DNA of 34,405 nucleotides from Bacteroidaceae bacterium (lineage in GTDB: Bacteria > Bacteroidota > Bacteroidia > Bacteroidales > Bacteroidaceae), in assembly GCA_017541265.1 (NCBI GenBank), contig JAFXZK010000011.1:1-34405 (forward strand). Reading direction: 5' to 3'. Below are positions 22,245-29,791 of this stretch, piece after piece. Within the stretch, counting starts at the first letter, position 1. Every line of letters begins with the position of its first letter. A model generated the notes under the pieces. That model was given only the letters and a program-made list of their open reading frames with translations. It ran no database searches and was not told the origin of the DNA. Both the position numbers and the translations under genes were made by a program.

Positions 22245-22981
22245 AGACCCCCCTCCAACTCCCCCGAGGGGGAGAGACTGCCGCAGAAGTCCCCCCTCGG
22301 GGGGATTTAGAGGGGGTCGCCATTCCTTGCTGTTACCTCGCTCCTGTCTCTCACTATAGCGCCTACTATCGTGCCGACGAGGTGTGGCTTGAGGTGTGCG
22401 ACCACTTCGTGAAGCAGACGCTTCGCAACCGTTGCTACATAGACAGCCCTAATGGAGCGCTCGCCCTCACCATTCCCGTCGTCAAGCCAGAAGGCAAGAC
22501 GTTGATGAAGGACATACGCATCAGCGACCACGGCAACTGGCGACACCAGCATTGGGTGGCGCTCGAGAGCAGCTACAGACAGTCGCCTTTCTTTGAGTAT
22601 TATGCCGACGACTTTGCTCCGTTCTACGAGAAGAAGTGGGAGTTCCTTGCTGATTTCAACGAAGAGCTAATGATGTTGGTTACGTCGTTGCTCGATATTC
22701 AGAAGCCAATAAAGAGGACAACAAGCTACAGCCCCACCAAGTTCTCCGGACCCACCCCCATCCCCTCCCTTGTAGGGAGGGGAGCAGTTACCACTCCAGA
22801 CAGCTTTATCAGTGGCAGAACTATCTGCTCCCCTCCCTACAAGGGAGGGGTAGGGGGAGAGTCTGGTGGGTCTGGTGCTGTTTACTACCAAGTCTTCGCC
22901 TCGCGTCATGGCTTCCTGCCTGACCTCAGCATCGTCGATTTGCTCTTTAACCAAGGACCGGAGGGCGTGCTATGGCTGTAG
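22241..22981 (+). CDS. WbqC-family protein carrying two in-frame palindromic elements
   Basis: The 246 residues include the WbqC core: YLAPVSHYSAYYRADEVWLE near residue 32, CDHFVKQTLRNRCYIDSPNG, ALTIPVVKP, KDIRISDHGNWRHQHW, SSYRQSPFFEYYADDFAPFY and, at the end, YYQVFASRHGFLPDLSIVDLLFNQGPEG. WbqC proteins are linked to glycan or LPS biosynthesis; their reaction is uncertain. Two parts do not belong to the family. Residues about 3-27 come from a GC-rich palindrome (22246-22321) that joins the start codon to the core. Residues about 169-212 come from another (22745-22875) replacing or inserting into the variable loop before YYQVF. The ATG overlaps the lepB stop (ATGA), and the end overlaps rluA by 10 nt. 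Confidence 0.88.
   Translation: MKTPLQLPRGGETAAEVPPRGDLEGVAIPCCYLAPVSHYSAYYRADEVWLEVCDHFVKQTLRNRCYIDSPNGALALTIPVVKPEGKTLMKDIRISDHGNWRHQHWVALESSYRQSPFFEYYADDFAPFYEKKWEFLADFNEELMMLVTSLLDIQKPIKRTTSYSPTKFSGPTPIPSLVGRGAVTTPDSFISGRTICSPPYKGGVGGESGGSGAVYYQVFASRHGFLPDLSIVDLLFNQGPEGVLWL
22246..22321. repeat. GC-rich palindromic element, family C, at the start of the wbqC-like gene
   Basis: A CCCCCCTCCAACTCCCCCGAG-like left arm with inner palindrome CTCCCCCGAGGGGGAG faces a right arm TCCCCCCTCGGGGGGA followed by TTTAGAGGGGG. It is read in frame from codon 3 as LQLPRGGETAAEVPPRGDLEG. The right arm matches the half element in queA (11984-12020). Confidence 0.88.
22745..22875 (+). repeat. GC-rich palindromic element, family B, copy 1, inside the wbqC-like gene
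   Basis: Left arm about 22746-22786 and right arm about 22825-22875 are near-perfect inverse complements, each with an inner CCCTCCCTTGTAGGGAGGGG-like palindrome. The spacer contains TTATCAGTGGCAGAACTAT. In frame it encodes PTPIPSLVGRGA, a variable part, then SPPYKGGVGGESGGSG. The second copy is at 23453-23582. Confidence 0.95.
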
Positions 22982-24669
22982 CTGTTCATCCCCTCCCTGC
23001 CGAGGTGCAAGGCGCGTCTCCGCCTTGCCAATTCACCTATCCTTTCTGCTACGAGCCGCACCCCCTTTGCATCGCTGCCGCCAATGAGGTGCGCCGCTAC
23101 CTTGCCCAGCATCCCGAATGGCACGACGAGCTGCAACGCGGCAAGATGTTCGGGGTGTTGGTGGTGGAGGGGGCTTTCCTCGCTGCCTTTTCCGGCACGC
23201 TCGATGGCAAGACGCAGCACGACTATTTCGTTCCGCCTGTCTTCGACCTCATGGCTCCGGGCTGCTACTTCCAAGAGGAAGAGACTGCCATCAGCGACAT
23301 CAATCGGCAAATAGAAGCCTTGCAGAGCATCTCCGTAGGGATGCGCTCCTGCTCATCCGCTCTGCACCAAGAGATGCAAGCTGAGCTTGCCGCCTACAAG
23401 CAGCTCATGCAGCAGCACAAGGCTGAGCGCGATGCTTTGCGAAAAAGCTTCACCAGACCCACCCCCAGCCCCTCCCTTGTAGGGAGGGGAGCAGATAGTT
23501 CTGCCACTGATAAGGTCACCTGGGATGGTAACTCCTCCCCTCCCTACAAGGGAGGGGTAGGGGGAGGGTCCGGTGGGTCTGGCCTTGCTCGCCAGAGCCA
23601 GCACGAGAAGGCCGAGTATCGTCGCCTGAAGCAAGCATGGGAGCAGCGCATCTTCGAGGCGGAAGCACCATTAAGAGAAAGGCAACAACAAATTGTGCAG
23701 CTACAGAAGGAGCGCCACGAGCGCAGCATCGCCCTCCAGCAATGGCTCTTCCGTCAGTTCGTCTTCCTCAACGCCCTGGGTGAAGAGAAAGCCTTGCCCG
23801 AGCTGTTTGCCCCTGCCGTTCCCCCTTCAGGGGCTGGCGAGTGCTGTGCGCCGAGGCTGCTGCAAGCCGCCTACAAAGAGGGCTTGCAACCGCTCTGCAT
23901 GGCAGAGTTCTGGGTGGGCGACTCGCCAAAGGATGAGGTGCGGCACGACGGACATTTCTACCCTGCCTGCAACAGCAAGTGCCGTCTTATCCTGCGTCAT
24001 ATGCTCCAGGGGCTTAACGTCGAACCCAATCCTTTGCTTGCCAACCAAGAGCAGTTACTCTCGCAGCTACACATTATATATAATAATAAGGAGATGGCCG
24101 TCGTGAGCAAGCCGGCAGGAATGCTCTCCGTGCCGGGCAAGGACGACCAGCCCAGCGTGCAGGAAGCCATGCGGCAGATGTTCCCTTCTGCAACAGGGCC
24201 GCTCATCGTGCATCGCCTCGACATGGATACCAGCGGACTGATGCTTATCACTTTGACCGAAGAGAAGTACCACGAGTTGCAGAACCTCTTCCTGCATCAT
24301 CGCATCCATAAAGTCTATCATGCTTGGCTTGAGCATGAGATGCCTGTCGGAGAGGAGGGTGACATCAGCCTGCCCTTGCGACCGGACTTCGATGACCGTC
24401 CCCGACAGATGGTCGATAACGAGCATGGCAAGCCTGCACAGACACATTACCGCGTGCTTGAGAACAAAGACAGCCACGCCCTCGTTGAGTTGCGACCGAT
24501 AACAGGCCGCACCCATCAGCTCCGCGTCCATTGCGCCCACAGCCTCGGTCTTGGCAATCCCATCGTCGGCGACCGTCTCTACGGCAAGCCCGCCGAGAGG
24601 CTCATGCTACATGCCTACAGCATTACAATAGAAGGCAAGACCTTTACCGATCCCAATTATGAATTGTGA
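22972..24669 (+). CDS. RluA-family pseudouridine synthase with long N-terminal domain and in-frame palindromic element
   Basis: A 565-residue protein. The C-terminal third is an RluA-type catalytic domain: MAVVSKPAGMLSVPGKDD, then GPLIVHRLDMDTSGLML with catalytic Asp417, IHKVYHAWLEHEM, LVELRPITGRTHQLRVHCAH, and GNPIVGDRLYG. It should convert uridine to pseudouridine in rRNA or tRNA. The N-terminal about 330 residues are the extension known from Bacteroidales members (FTYPFCYEPHPLCIAAANEV, KMFGVLVVEGAFLAAFSGTLDG) followed by a coiled-coil region. Residues about 161-204 come from a family-B palindrome inserted in the coiled coil; the helical pattern resumes at QHEKAEYRRLKQAWEQR. The start overlaps the previous gene by 10 nt, and the TGA stop lies in a 7-bp array shared with the PHP gene start. 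Confidence 0.92.
   Translation: MAVAVHPLPAEVQGASPPCQFTYPFCYEPHPLCIAAANEVRRYLAQHPEWHDELQRGKMFGVLVVEGAFLAAFSGTLDGKTQHDYFVPPVFDLMAPGCYFQEEETAISDINRQIEALQSISVGMRSCSSALHQEMQAELAAYKQLMQQHKAERDALRKSFTRPTPSPSLVGRGADSSATDKVTWDGNSSPPYKGGVGGGSGGSGLARQSQHEKAEYRRLKQAWEQRIFEAEAPLRERQQQIVQLQKERHERSIALQQWLFRQFVFLNALGEEKALPELFAPAVPPSGAGECCAPRLLQAAYKEGLQPLCMAEFWVGDSPKDEVRHDGHFYPACNSKCRLILRHMLQGLNVEPNPLLANQEQLLSQLHIIYNNKEMAVVSKPAGMLSVPGKDDQPSVQEAMRQMFPSATGPLIVHRLDMDTSGLMLITLTEEKYHELQNLFLHHRIHKVYHAWLEHEMPVGEEGDISLPLRPDFDDRPRQMVDNEHGKPAQTHYRVLENKDSHALVELRPITGRTHQLRVHCAHSLGLGNPIVGDRLYGKPAERLMLHAYSITIEGKTFTDPNYEL
23453..23582 (-). repeat. GC-rich palindromic element, family B, copy 2, inside rluA-like gene
   Basis: The arms match copy 1 (22745-22875), but the spacer (23495-23532) is the reverse complement of the copy 1 spacer, with ATAGTTCTGCCACTGATAA shared, so the element is inserted the other way round. 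It is still read as PTPSPSLVGRGA...SPPYKGGVGGGSGGSG, the same frame as in copy 1. Confidence 0.95.
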
Positions 24670-24687
24670 ATTATGAATTATGAATTG
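24655..24687. repeat. 7-bp array (AATTATG) supplying the rluA stop and PHP start
   Basis: AATTATG, AATTGTG, AATTATG, AATTATG and AATTGAA. The second unit provides the TGA stop at 24667-24669 and the third the ATG at 24673. The array therefore encodes the C-terminal NYEL of one protein and the N-terminal MNYEL of the next. Confidence 0.92.
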
Positions 24688-25389
24688 AAGCTCGACGTCC
24701 ACACCCACACCATCATGAGCGGCCACGCCTACAGCACCTTGCAGGAGATGGTGACGGCTGCCCAGCAGAAAAAGCTCGACATCCTCGGCATCACGGAGCA
24801 CGCGCCAGGCATCCCCGGCACATGCCATCCTATCTACTTCCGCAATCTGCACGTCGTGCCACGGCAGATGGGCGGCTTGCGCCTCATGCTCGGCGCAGAG
24901 CTGAACATCCTTGACACAAAGGGGACACTCGACCTCGATGAATACTATTACCGTATGCTCGATATCCGCATTGCCGGTATCCATCTGCTTTGCTGGCAGG
25001 GTGGCACCATCGAGGAGAACACCGCCGGCATGATAGCTGCCATCCGCAACCCCTGGACGCAAATCATCTCACATCCGGGTGACGGTACAGCCGAACTCCT
25101 CTTCGAGCCGATTGTCTTAGCTGCAAAGGAAACGGGAACCTTGCTCGAAATCAATAACAGTAGCCTCAATCCCCGCCGCAATAAGGACGCAGCCCTCAAG
25201 AACAACCTTGAGATACTGCGCCTATGCAAGCGGTACGAGGTGCCTGTCATCCTGGGCAGTGATGCCCACATCAGCTACGACATAGCCAATTACAGTTTCA
25301 TCTGGCCTCTTCTCGCAGAGACGGATTTCCCAGATGCCCTCATCATGAACTACTTCCCCGATCGCTTCCTTGAGTACATTCACGCTTAA
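24673..25389 (+). CDS. PHP-domain phosphoesterase (YcdX-like)
   Basis: A 238-residue cytoplasmic metal-dependent phosphoesterase. The PHP motifs are LDVHTHTIMSGHAYSTLQEM (metal His10 and His12), DILGITEHAPGIPGTCHPIYF, LGAELNILDTKGTLDLDE, ISHPGDG and VILGSDAHISYDIANY. This matches the YcdX group, which binds a trinuclear zinc site; substrates are small phosphate esters and are not known for this branch. The start ATG and MNYEL come from a 7-bp array; an alternative later Met (24715, in TIMSGH) would lose the metal histidines, so 24673 is right. Last gene of the dapB operon, 14 nt from the convergent CotH gene. Confidence 0.93.
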   Translation: MNYELKLDVHTHTIMSGHAYSTLQEMVTAAQQKKLDILGITEHAPGIPGTCHPIYFRNLHVVPRQMGGLRLMLGAELNILDTKGTLDLDEYYYRMLDIRIAGIHLLCWQGGTIEENTAGMIAAIRNPWTQIISHPGDGTAELLFEPIVLAAKETGTLLEINNSSLNPRRNKDAALKNNLEILRLCKRYEVPVILGSDAHISYDIANYSFIWPLLAETDFPDALIMNYFPDRFLEYIHA

Positions 25390-25403
25390 TGGCAGCCTTC
25401 AGC

Positions 25404-28199
25404 TTATTTGACGCCTAAGCTCTTATAGATGATGATGATGGCGTCGCTAAGGTCTATCTCACCGTCGCCGTTCATATCAGCTACTGCCTCATTGAAGTTG
25501 GAAGGGACCTCGTGTAGCGAGTAATACGTCACCATGATGGCATCGCTGAGGTCAACCTCGCCGTCACCGTTCACGTCGCCCATAAACAGACTGGCATAGT
25601 CATCGCCCTGCTTGACAACCACACCATGATCATTGAAGAATACGGGGTGGTCGTCTTCTCCAAGAGTCTGAAACCAGACGGGAGTGTCAAGGTCCTGGTT
25701 GAGCAGGTAGCACAACTCACCGCTTGCCACTTGGTCTAATGTGACTTGAGTGGCCTTTATGTCTGGAGTAGTGGAGTAGCAGTTGATGGCAGTGGGTCTG
25801 CCGCGCAGCATGGCATCGCTCATATCCGAGTAATAGTAACCTTCGATGGTGCCGCTGCAGTAGCAGTTATGGGCTTGGCCGTTGGCAGCATAGCCAGTTA
25901 TCTGTCCGCTCTCTTTGCCTCCCTTTACAGGCCCGGTCACATAGCAGTTGATGAAGATGGGCGTGGCAGCTCCGCTCATGTTGCAGCCGAAGATGCCGCC
26001 TGCGTTCTGCTTCGAGGCTGTCACTGAACCCTCGTTGCCCAGACATTCCATTGTGACTGTGCCGCCGTTGTTGGAACCGCCGATGATGCCTACAAAGGCT
26101 GCGCCGCTGATGGAGCAGCTTTCGTCGAGCACGAAGTTCTTGATGGTGGCTCCGCCGCTGACGACGCCGAAGAGTCCTGCGTAATTGCTGCCCGTATCTA
26201 TCTTCAGGTTACTGAAGACGTGTCCCCCGCCGTCGAAGCATCCGACGTATGGATTGAGCTGGGTGCCGATGGGAGAGATGTTATAGCCCTGGAAGTCCAG
26301 GTCGGTCGTGACAATGCCATTGATGCCCGTATGGCCGTCGTTCACCAAGTCGGCAAAGTCCATCAGCTCTTCCGGCGTGGATATCACGAAGTCCGACTCC
26401 TCTGGAATGTCCGGAATCACTTCATATCCCAGCTTGTTGTCTATCCAGCGGATGCGCTCCTTCAGGTAGTTCTTGATGATGTCCAGCTCTCCCTGATAGG
26501 TGCCGGGCGCGAACTGCTGGAGCGTGAGGAGTTCCCCCAGATTGTCCCAGCGGGTGAAGTTCAGCTTTTGCGACTCGTCCAGCACCACACCCAAACTGTC
26601 CACGTATGCCCAGAGACTGTCGCGGGAGAATGCGCCACTCTCGCGCAACTGGCTCCAGATAGAGCGAAGTCTCTCCTGAGCGTAAGGGTCGGAAAGAATG
26701 CGGCTCACGAAGCTGCGTATGCCAGAGACGGCTGAACCATAATTGTAGAGCCAGTCTGGCTTGCCGTTCGCTGGATAGGTGCGCTGGTCGTTGTCCATTG
26801 AAAGGTCGAAGTCCCACACGGGGCCGAAATGGAAGAGGTCGTCGCCTCGCTCCTTATATAGGTACAGGCTCCACATGGCATCATTGTTGCCAGCAAATTC
26901 TCCTACGAGGAAATAGCGCAGGAAACTGTCCAAGTCCAACTTGTTGCGATACCCCTTATCGGGATGCAGGTAAACGGTACTCCAGAGGCTGGACTCCATA
27001 TCGTTGAATGCGTCGCAGATGTATGCGAACTGTTCCGGAGTGATGTCATTGTTGTCGGGAGACTTGACATCGACGGGAATGCCTTGGCTGCTGCTGAAGT
27101 GGTATTGTTCGCCGCCCGGGCTGGTTATCTCCAGCAGATAGCCGCCGCTGATGTTTGGCTCTTCGTTATCGCCAGGAAGCATCTCGGTGATGTCAACGCG
27201 ATTGCGGTCCACCGTCACCTGGTCGGCAAGCTGATAGTTGCCCTTGTACTCTCCGTTCACAATGACATCGACGTTCTGAATCCAAGGCGTATAGCTTAAA
27301 CCAAGCCGGCGGCTCATCTCGAAGGCAATGTTGTTGCGCATCAGGCTCTTCTCGCGCCAGTTGGGCAGAAGCGTCCACTTCTTGCACTTGCTGGTACTCT
27401 GCAGCGGAGAGCCTTTGAGCATGTAATGGCTCTTCCCGTCGTTGAACTTCAGGCGGTAGGGACGCTTCTTGAAAAGTTCATAACGGGAGCCGTTGCCACG
27501 TTCGCGGACAAGGGTCGGGTATTCTTGTATGCGGGTTCCTTCGTCGTAGATAAGACACATCTCGGATTCCAACTCATGCACCTTGTCGTAAGGCTCTATC
27601 CCCTCGTAGGTATGATAGGACAGGGTGGGCAGGTTGGTCAGCTGATAGAACTGGGAATCGTCGCCTGCGCCTGCATGACCATGGAACTCCAGCTCGGCGA
27701 TGTTGCAACGGCTGTCGGCTGGAGCGCACCAGCGGACATAGCGGAAGCCGCGCGAGACATGCACATCGGCATACGACATCTCGCCGATAGTTCCTTCCTC
27801 CGTAATCATATACAGTGGGACGGCATCCATGAAGTCCTCGCGATTGGAACCTTCGAAGAGGCCTAAGACAACACGCTTTGGCCCTACACCAGCATTGCGG
27901 GGACTCCATCCCACGCGAGTAATGATGTGAGGATAGCCCAAGTCCAGGCCTGCCCAAGCGTGCGACTTCTCGTAGGTGGCAACGTAGGTGGACAGGTCTT
28001 CGTCGAAGGCATTCGCAATAGTATTTACGGTGGACGAGGCGGATTGGGTATCATAGTCGTAGCCTTGCTCCGTTCCTATCACGGTGCCTGTCAGCTTATG
28101 GTCTTCGTCAATCGGCCTTTCCGCATGTAAACAAGCAGGACGTACAAGGCACAAGGCTATAATCAGAAGTGGTTTGTACAGATGTTTTTCGAGTGGCAT
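25404..28199 (-). CDS. Secreted CotH-kinase-domain protein with discoidin-like, GLUG and dockerin-like parts
   Basis: The 931 residues start with a signal peptide (MPLEKHLYKPLLIIALCLVRPACLHA). Residues about 30-175 look like an F5/8 type C (discoidin) domain: NAFDEDLSTYVAT, WAGLDLGYPHIITRVGW, FRYVRWCAP, NIAELEFHG. Residues about 195-590 match the CotH kinase-like domain: RPYRLKFNDGKSHYMLKG, WTLLPNWREKSLMRNNIAFE, NGEYKGNYQLADQV, GGYLLEI, FLVGEFAGNNDAMW and FGPVWDFDLSMDND. Residues about 620-800 are a beta-helix of GLUG-like repeats (GCFDGGGHVFSNLKID, NYAGLFGVVSGGATIKNFVL). The end carries two EF-hand/dockerin-like repeats (DVNGDGEVDLSDAIM and DMNGDGEIDLSDAII). It is exported and probably surface-attached; CotH phosphorylates proteins in spore formers, but no substrate is known here. 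Confidence 0.9.
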   Translation of the reverse strand: MPLEKHLYKPLLIIALCLVRPACLHAERPIDEDHKLTGTVIGTEQGYDYDTQSASSTVNTIANAFDEDLSTYVATYEKSHAWAGLDLGYPHIITRVGWSPRNAGVGPKRVVLGLFEGSNREDFMDAVPLYMITEEGTIGEMSYADVHVSRGFRYVRWCAPADSRCNIAELEFHGHAGAGDDSQFYQLTNLPTLSYHTYEGIEPYDKVHELESEMCLIYDEGTRIQEYPTLVRERGNGSRYELFKKRPYRLKFNDGKSHYMLKGSPLQSTSKCKKWTLLPNWREKSLMRNNIAFEMSRRLGLSYTPWIQNVDVIVNGEYKGNYQLADQVTVDRNRVDITEMLPGDNEEPNISGGYLLEITSPGGEQYHFSSSQGIPVDVKSPDNNDITPEQFAYICDAFNDMESSLWSTVYLHPDKGYRNKLDLDSFLRYFLVGEFAGNNDAMWSLYLYKERGDDLFHFGPVWDFDLSMDNDQRTYPANGKPDWLYNYGSAVSGIRSFVSRILSDPYAQERLRSIWSQLRESGAFSRDSLWAYVDSLGVVLDESQKLNFTRWDNLGELLTLQQFAPGTYQGELDIIKNYLKERIRWIDNKLGYEVIPDIPEESDFVISTPEELMDFADLVNDGHTGINGIVTTDLDFQGYNISPIGTQLNPYVGCFDGGGHVFSNLKIDTGSNYAGLFGVVSGGATIKNFVLDESCSISGAAFVGIIGGSNNGGTVTMECLGNEGSVTASKQNAGGIFGCNMSGAATPIFINCYVTGPVKGGKESGQITGYAANGQAHNCYCSGTIEGYYYSDMSDAMLRGRPTAINCYSTTPDIKATQVTLDQVASGELCYLLNQDLDTPVWFQTLGEDDHPVFFNDHGVVVKQGDDYASLFMGDVNGDGEVDLSDAIMVTYYSLHEVPSNFNEAVADMNGDGEIDLSDAIIIIYKSLGVK

Positions 28200-28221
28200 A
28201 TCTTTAGGTGTCTGTGTGTCT

Positions 28222-29199
28222 TTACTTTTCTAACCATCGTTCGATGTTGCGTTTGAGGCCGTCGTACTTGGCACGCTTGACGGCAGAGCCTTTGAAGAGG
28301 GTGCGGTACTGTTCTTCCGTAAGGCTTTGCCAGTCGTCGGGTGTCATCTGCAGAAGTGCTTCGGAGGGTTGGAAGGCAGGTTCAGCCGTGGGCTTTGCTT
28401 CGGCAAACTGCGGCGTAGCCCTCATGCAGCGGTCGCAGCCGTAGAAGGTGCGCTTCAGTTCTATCTCTTTGGGCAAGGGGCCGCGATGCTCGATGGTTTG
28501 ATAGCTGATGCAGCGGCGGGCATCGAGTCCTTCGGGCGTGAGGGCGGGGCAGATAGTCCCCCTAGAAGCCCCCTCCCCGCTCCCCCTTTTGGGGAGTGCC
28601 TCAATCTCGCTGGACAGGGAAGCTTTGGCGGCAATGGAGCACTCCCCCAAAGGGGGAGCGGGGAGGGGGCTTTGGAGAGGGCTGTCGTAGTGGTCGGCTT
28701 CGGCTGTCAGGAAGAGTTCGCCGAGGAATACTGTCGGTCCGTAGCCCGGCACACTGATGAAGCCGCCATTGGAGGTGACGATGCCGATGCCGCTCTTCCA
28801 AGCCCAATAGCGTTCCATGACGGGTGCGGTATCGACGAAGCATCGGCCTTCGAGTTCGCATGTCTGCATGAGTTCCTGCATCCGTTGCTTCATGACCTCG
28901 TGGTAGTCCTTGCCTTGCGCATAGAGACTGATGGCGGGCTGCTGATGCTGGGGCATGAAGTTCATGGCGAGGCTGACGATCGTGCGTACGCCAGGCACAA
29001 GGAGGTCGGGCTGCAGGCGCATCTCGACGTTGCGGCGCATGTAGTCCATCTCTCCGCAAAAGTCAAGGTCGAGCCATCGGCGGTAGCGAATGGCAAAGTC
29101 GTTCGCCACGGCTTCCGCCTTGGCAAAGCCACAGGCGACAAAACCCAGACGCAGGGCCTGGGCTTTGATGTCTTTGCTATTCAATAATACCGAACTCAT
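28222..29199 (-). CDS. queG: Epoxyqueuosine reductase QueG-like, iron-sulfur motifs disrupted by a palindromic element
   Basis: QueG reduces epoxyqueuosine to queuosine in tRNA with cobalamin and two [4Fe-4S] clusters. Family segments present are YRRWLDLDFCGEMDYM, VRTIVSLAMNF, FVDTAPVMERYWAWKSGIG (Asp123, the catalytic acid as I recall), GYGPTVFLGELFLTAEADHYDSP, LDARRCISYQTIEHRGPLP, RTFYGCDRCMRAT and FKGSAVKRAKYDGLKRNIERWL. After DHYDSP the family has a CGxCxxCxxACPTGA cluster motif. Here residues about 175-213 are instead the translation of a GC-rich palindrome, leaving only CPAL (Cys217). In the second motif, normally CDRCxxACPHN, the third Cys is replaced (CDRCMRATPQ, Thr262). The frame is nevertheless open over 325 residues. 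Probably inactive or altered; it could be treated as a pseudogene candidate. It overlaps the deacetylase gene by 23 nt. Confidence 0.88.
   Translation of the reverse strand: MSSVLLNSKDIKAQALRLGFVACGFAKAEAVANDFAIRYRRWLDLDFCGEMDYMRRNVEMRLQPDLLVPGVRTIVSLAMNFMPQHQQPAISLYAQGKDYHEVMKQRMQELMQTCELEGRCFVDTAPVMERYWAWKSGIGIVTSNGGFISVPGYGPTVFLGELFLTAEADHYDSPLQSPLPAPPLGECSIAAKASLSSEIEALPKRGSGEGASRGTICPALTPEGLDARRCISYQTIEHRGPLPKEIELKRTFYGCDRCMRATPQFAEAKPTAEPAFQPSEALLQMTPDDWQSLTEEQYRTLFKGSAVKRAKYDGLKRNIERWLEK
28568..28670. repeat. GC-rich palindromic element, family A, inside queG
   Basis: Left arm 28568-28600 differs from the queA element's left arm at one base; right arm 28639-28670 is nearly its inverse complement; spacer 38 bp. 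It is read in queG as SPLPAPPLGE...ALPKRGSGEG, a different frame from that used in queA, and lies exactly where the first iron-sulfur cysteines belong. Confidence 0.95.
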
Positions 29200-29791
29200 A
29201 TCCTTCCTGCTTTAGCCATGCGAGTGCTTCGGGAAGAGCGTGCTTGAGCTTGTCGATGCTCTTCAGTGAGTCGTGGAGCGTGATGATGCTACCATTGCGA
29301 GTGTAGCGCTTGATGTTGTTCACCACATCGTCGGCAGTGAGTAGACGGCTGTAGTCGCGTGTCACGACGTCCCACATTACGACTTTGAAACCGCAGTGCC
29401 GCAGTACACGATACTGCACCATGCCTATCCATCCGTGTGGCGGTCGGAAGAGCTTTGAATGGAAGATTTCGTTGGCCTTCACAATGTTGGACAGATATGT
29501 CCACGGCGTGTGCCTCGCCCCCGAGATGTGGTTGTAGGTGTGATTGCCGATGCTGTGTCCCCGCAGCCGCACCTCTTCGAGCAGGTGCGGGTACTTCGCC
29601 GCGTTGTCGCCCACCATGAAGAAGGTGGCTTTGGCATCGAAGCGGTCGAGGGTATCAAGGATGAAGGGCGTTGCCTCGGGGATAGGCCCATCGTCGAAGG
29701 TCAGGTAAACCACCTTCCTGTGCTGGTTTATTCGCCACAGGGCGTGGGGATAGAACCAGCGGAAGATTCTTGGAGGCTGCTCAATGAACAT
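29177..29791 (-). CDS. Polysaccharide deacetylase family protein (NodB domain)
   Basis: A 204-residue carbohydrate-esterase-4-type protein. Motif 1 is TFDDGP with Asp33-Asp34; motif 2 is HSIGNHTYNHI with metal ligands His84 and His88; motif 3 is LFRPPHGW. The later motif region reads VVMWDVVTRDYSR, and motif 5 is IITLHDSL. The metal-binding and catalytic residues are all there, so it should remove N- or O-acetyl groups from a glycan such as peptidoglycan. No classical signal peptide is visible; the N-terminus FIEQPPRIFRWFYPHALWR is basic and aromatic, possibly membrane associated. It begins in the stop of the DUF2723 gene (TAATG, 1-nt overlap) and overlaps queG by 23 nt. This gene order is familiar from Bacteroides. 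Confidence 0.93.
   Translation of the reverse strand: MFIEQPPRIFRWFYPHALWRINQHRKVVYLTFDDGPIPEATPFILDTLDRFDAKATFFMVGDNAAKYPHLLEEVRLRGHSIGNHTYNHISGARHTPWTYLSNIVKANEIFHSKLFRPPHGWIGMVQYRVLRHCGFKVVMWDVVTRDYSRLLTADDVVNNIKRYTRNGSIITLHDSLKSIDKLKHALPEALAWLKQEGYEFGIIE

Noticed and set aside
22745-22875. Intein or frameshift as explanation of the odd segment in the wbqC-like gene
   Set aside because: The segment is far too short for an intein, has no splicing motifs, and frame is kept on both sides; the palindrome explains it fully.
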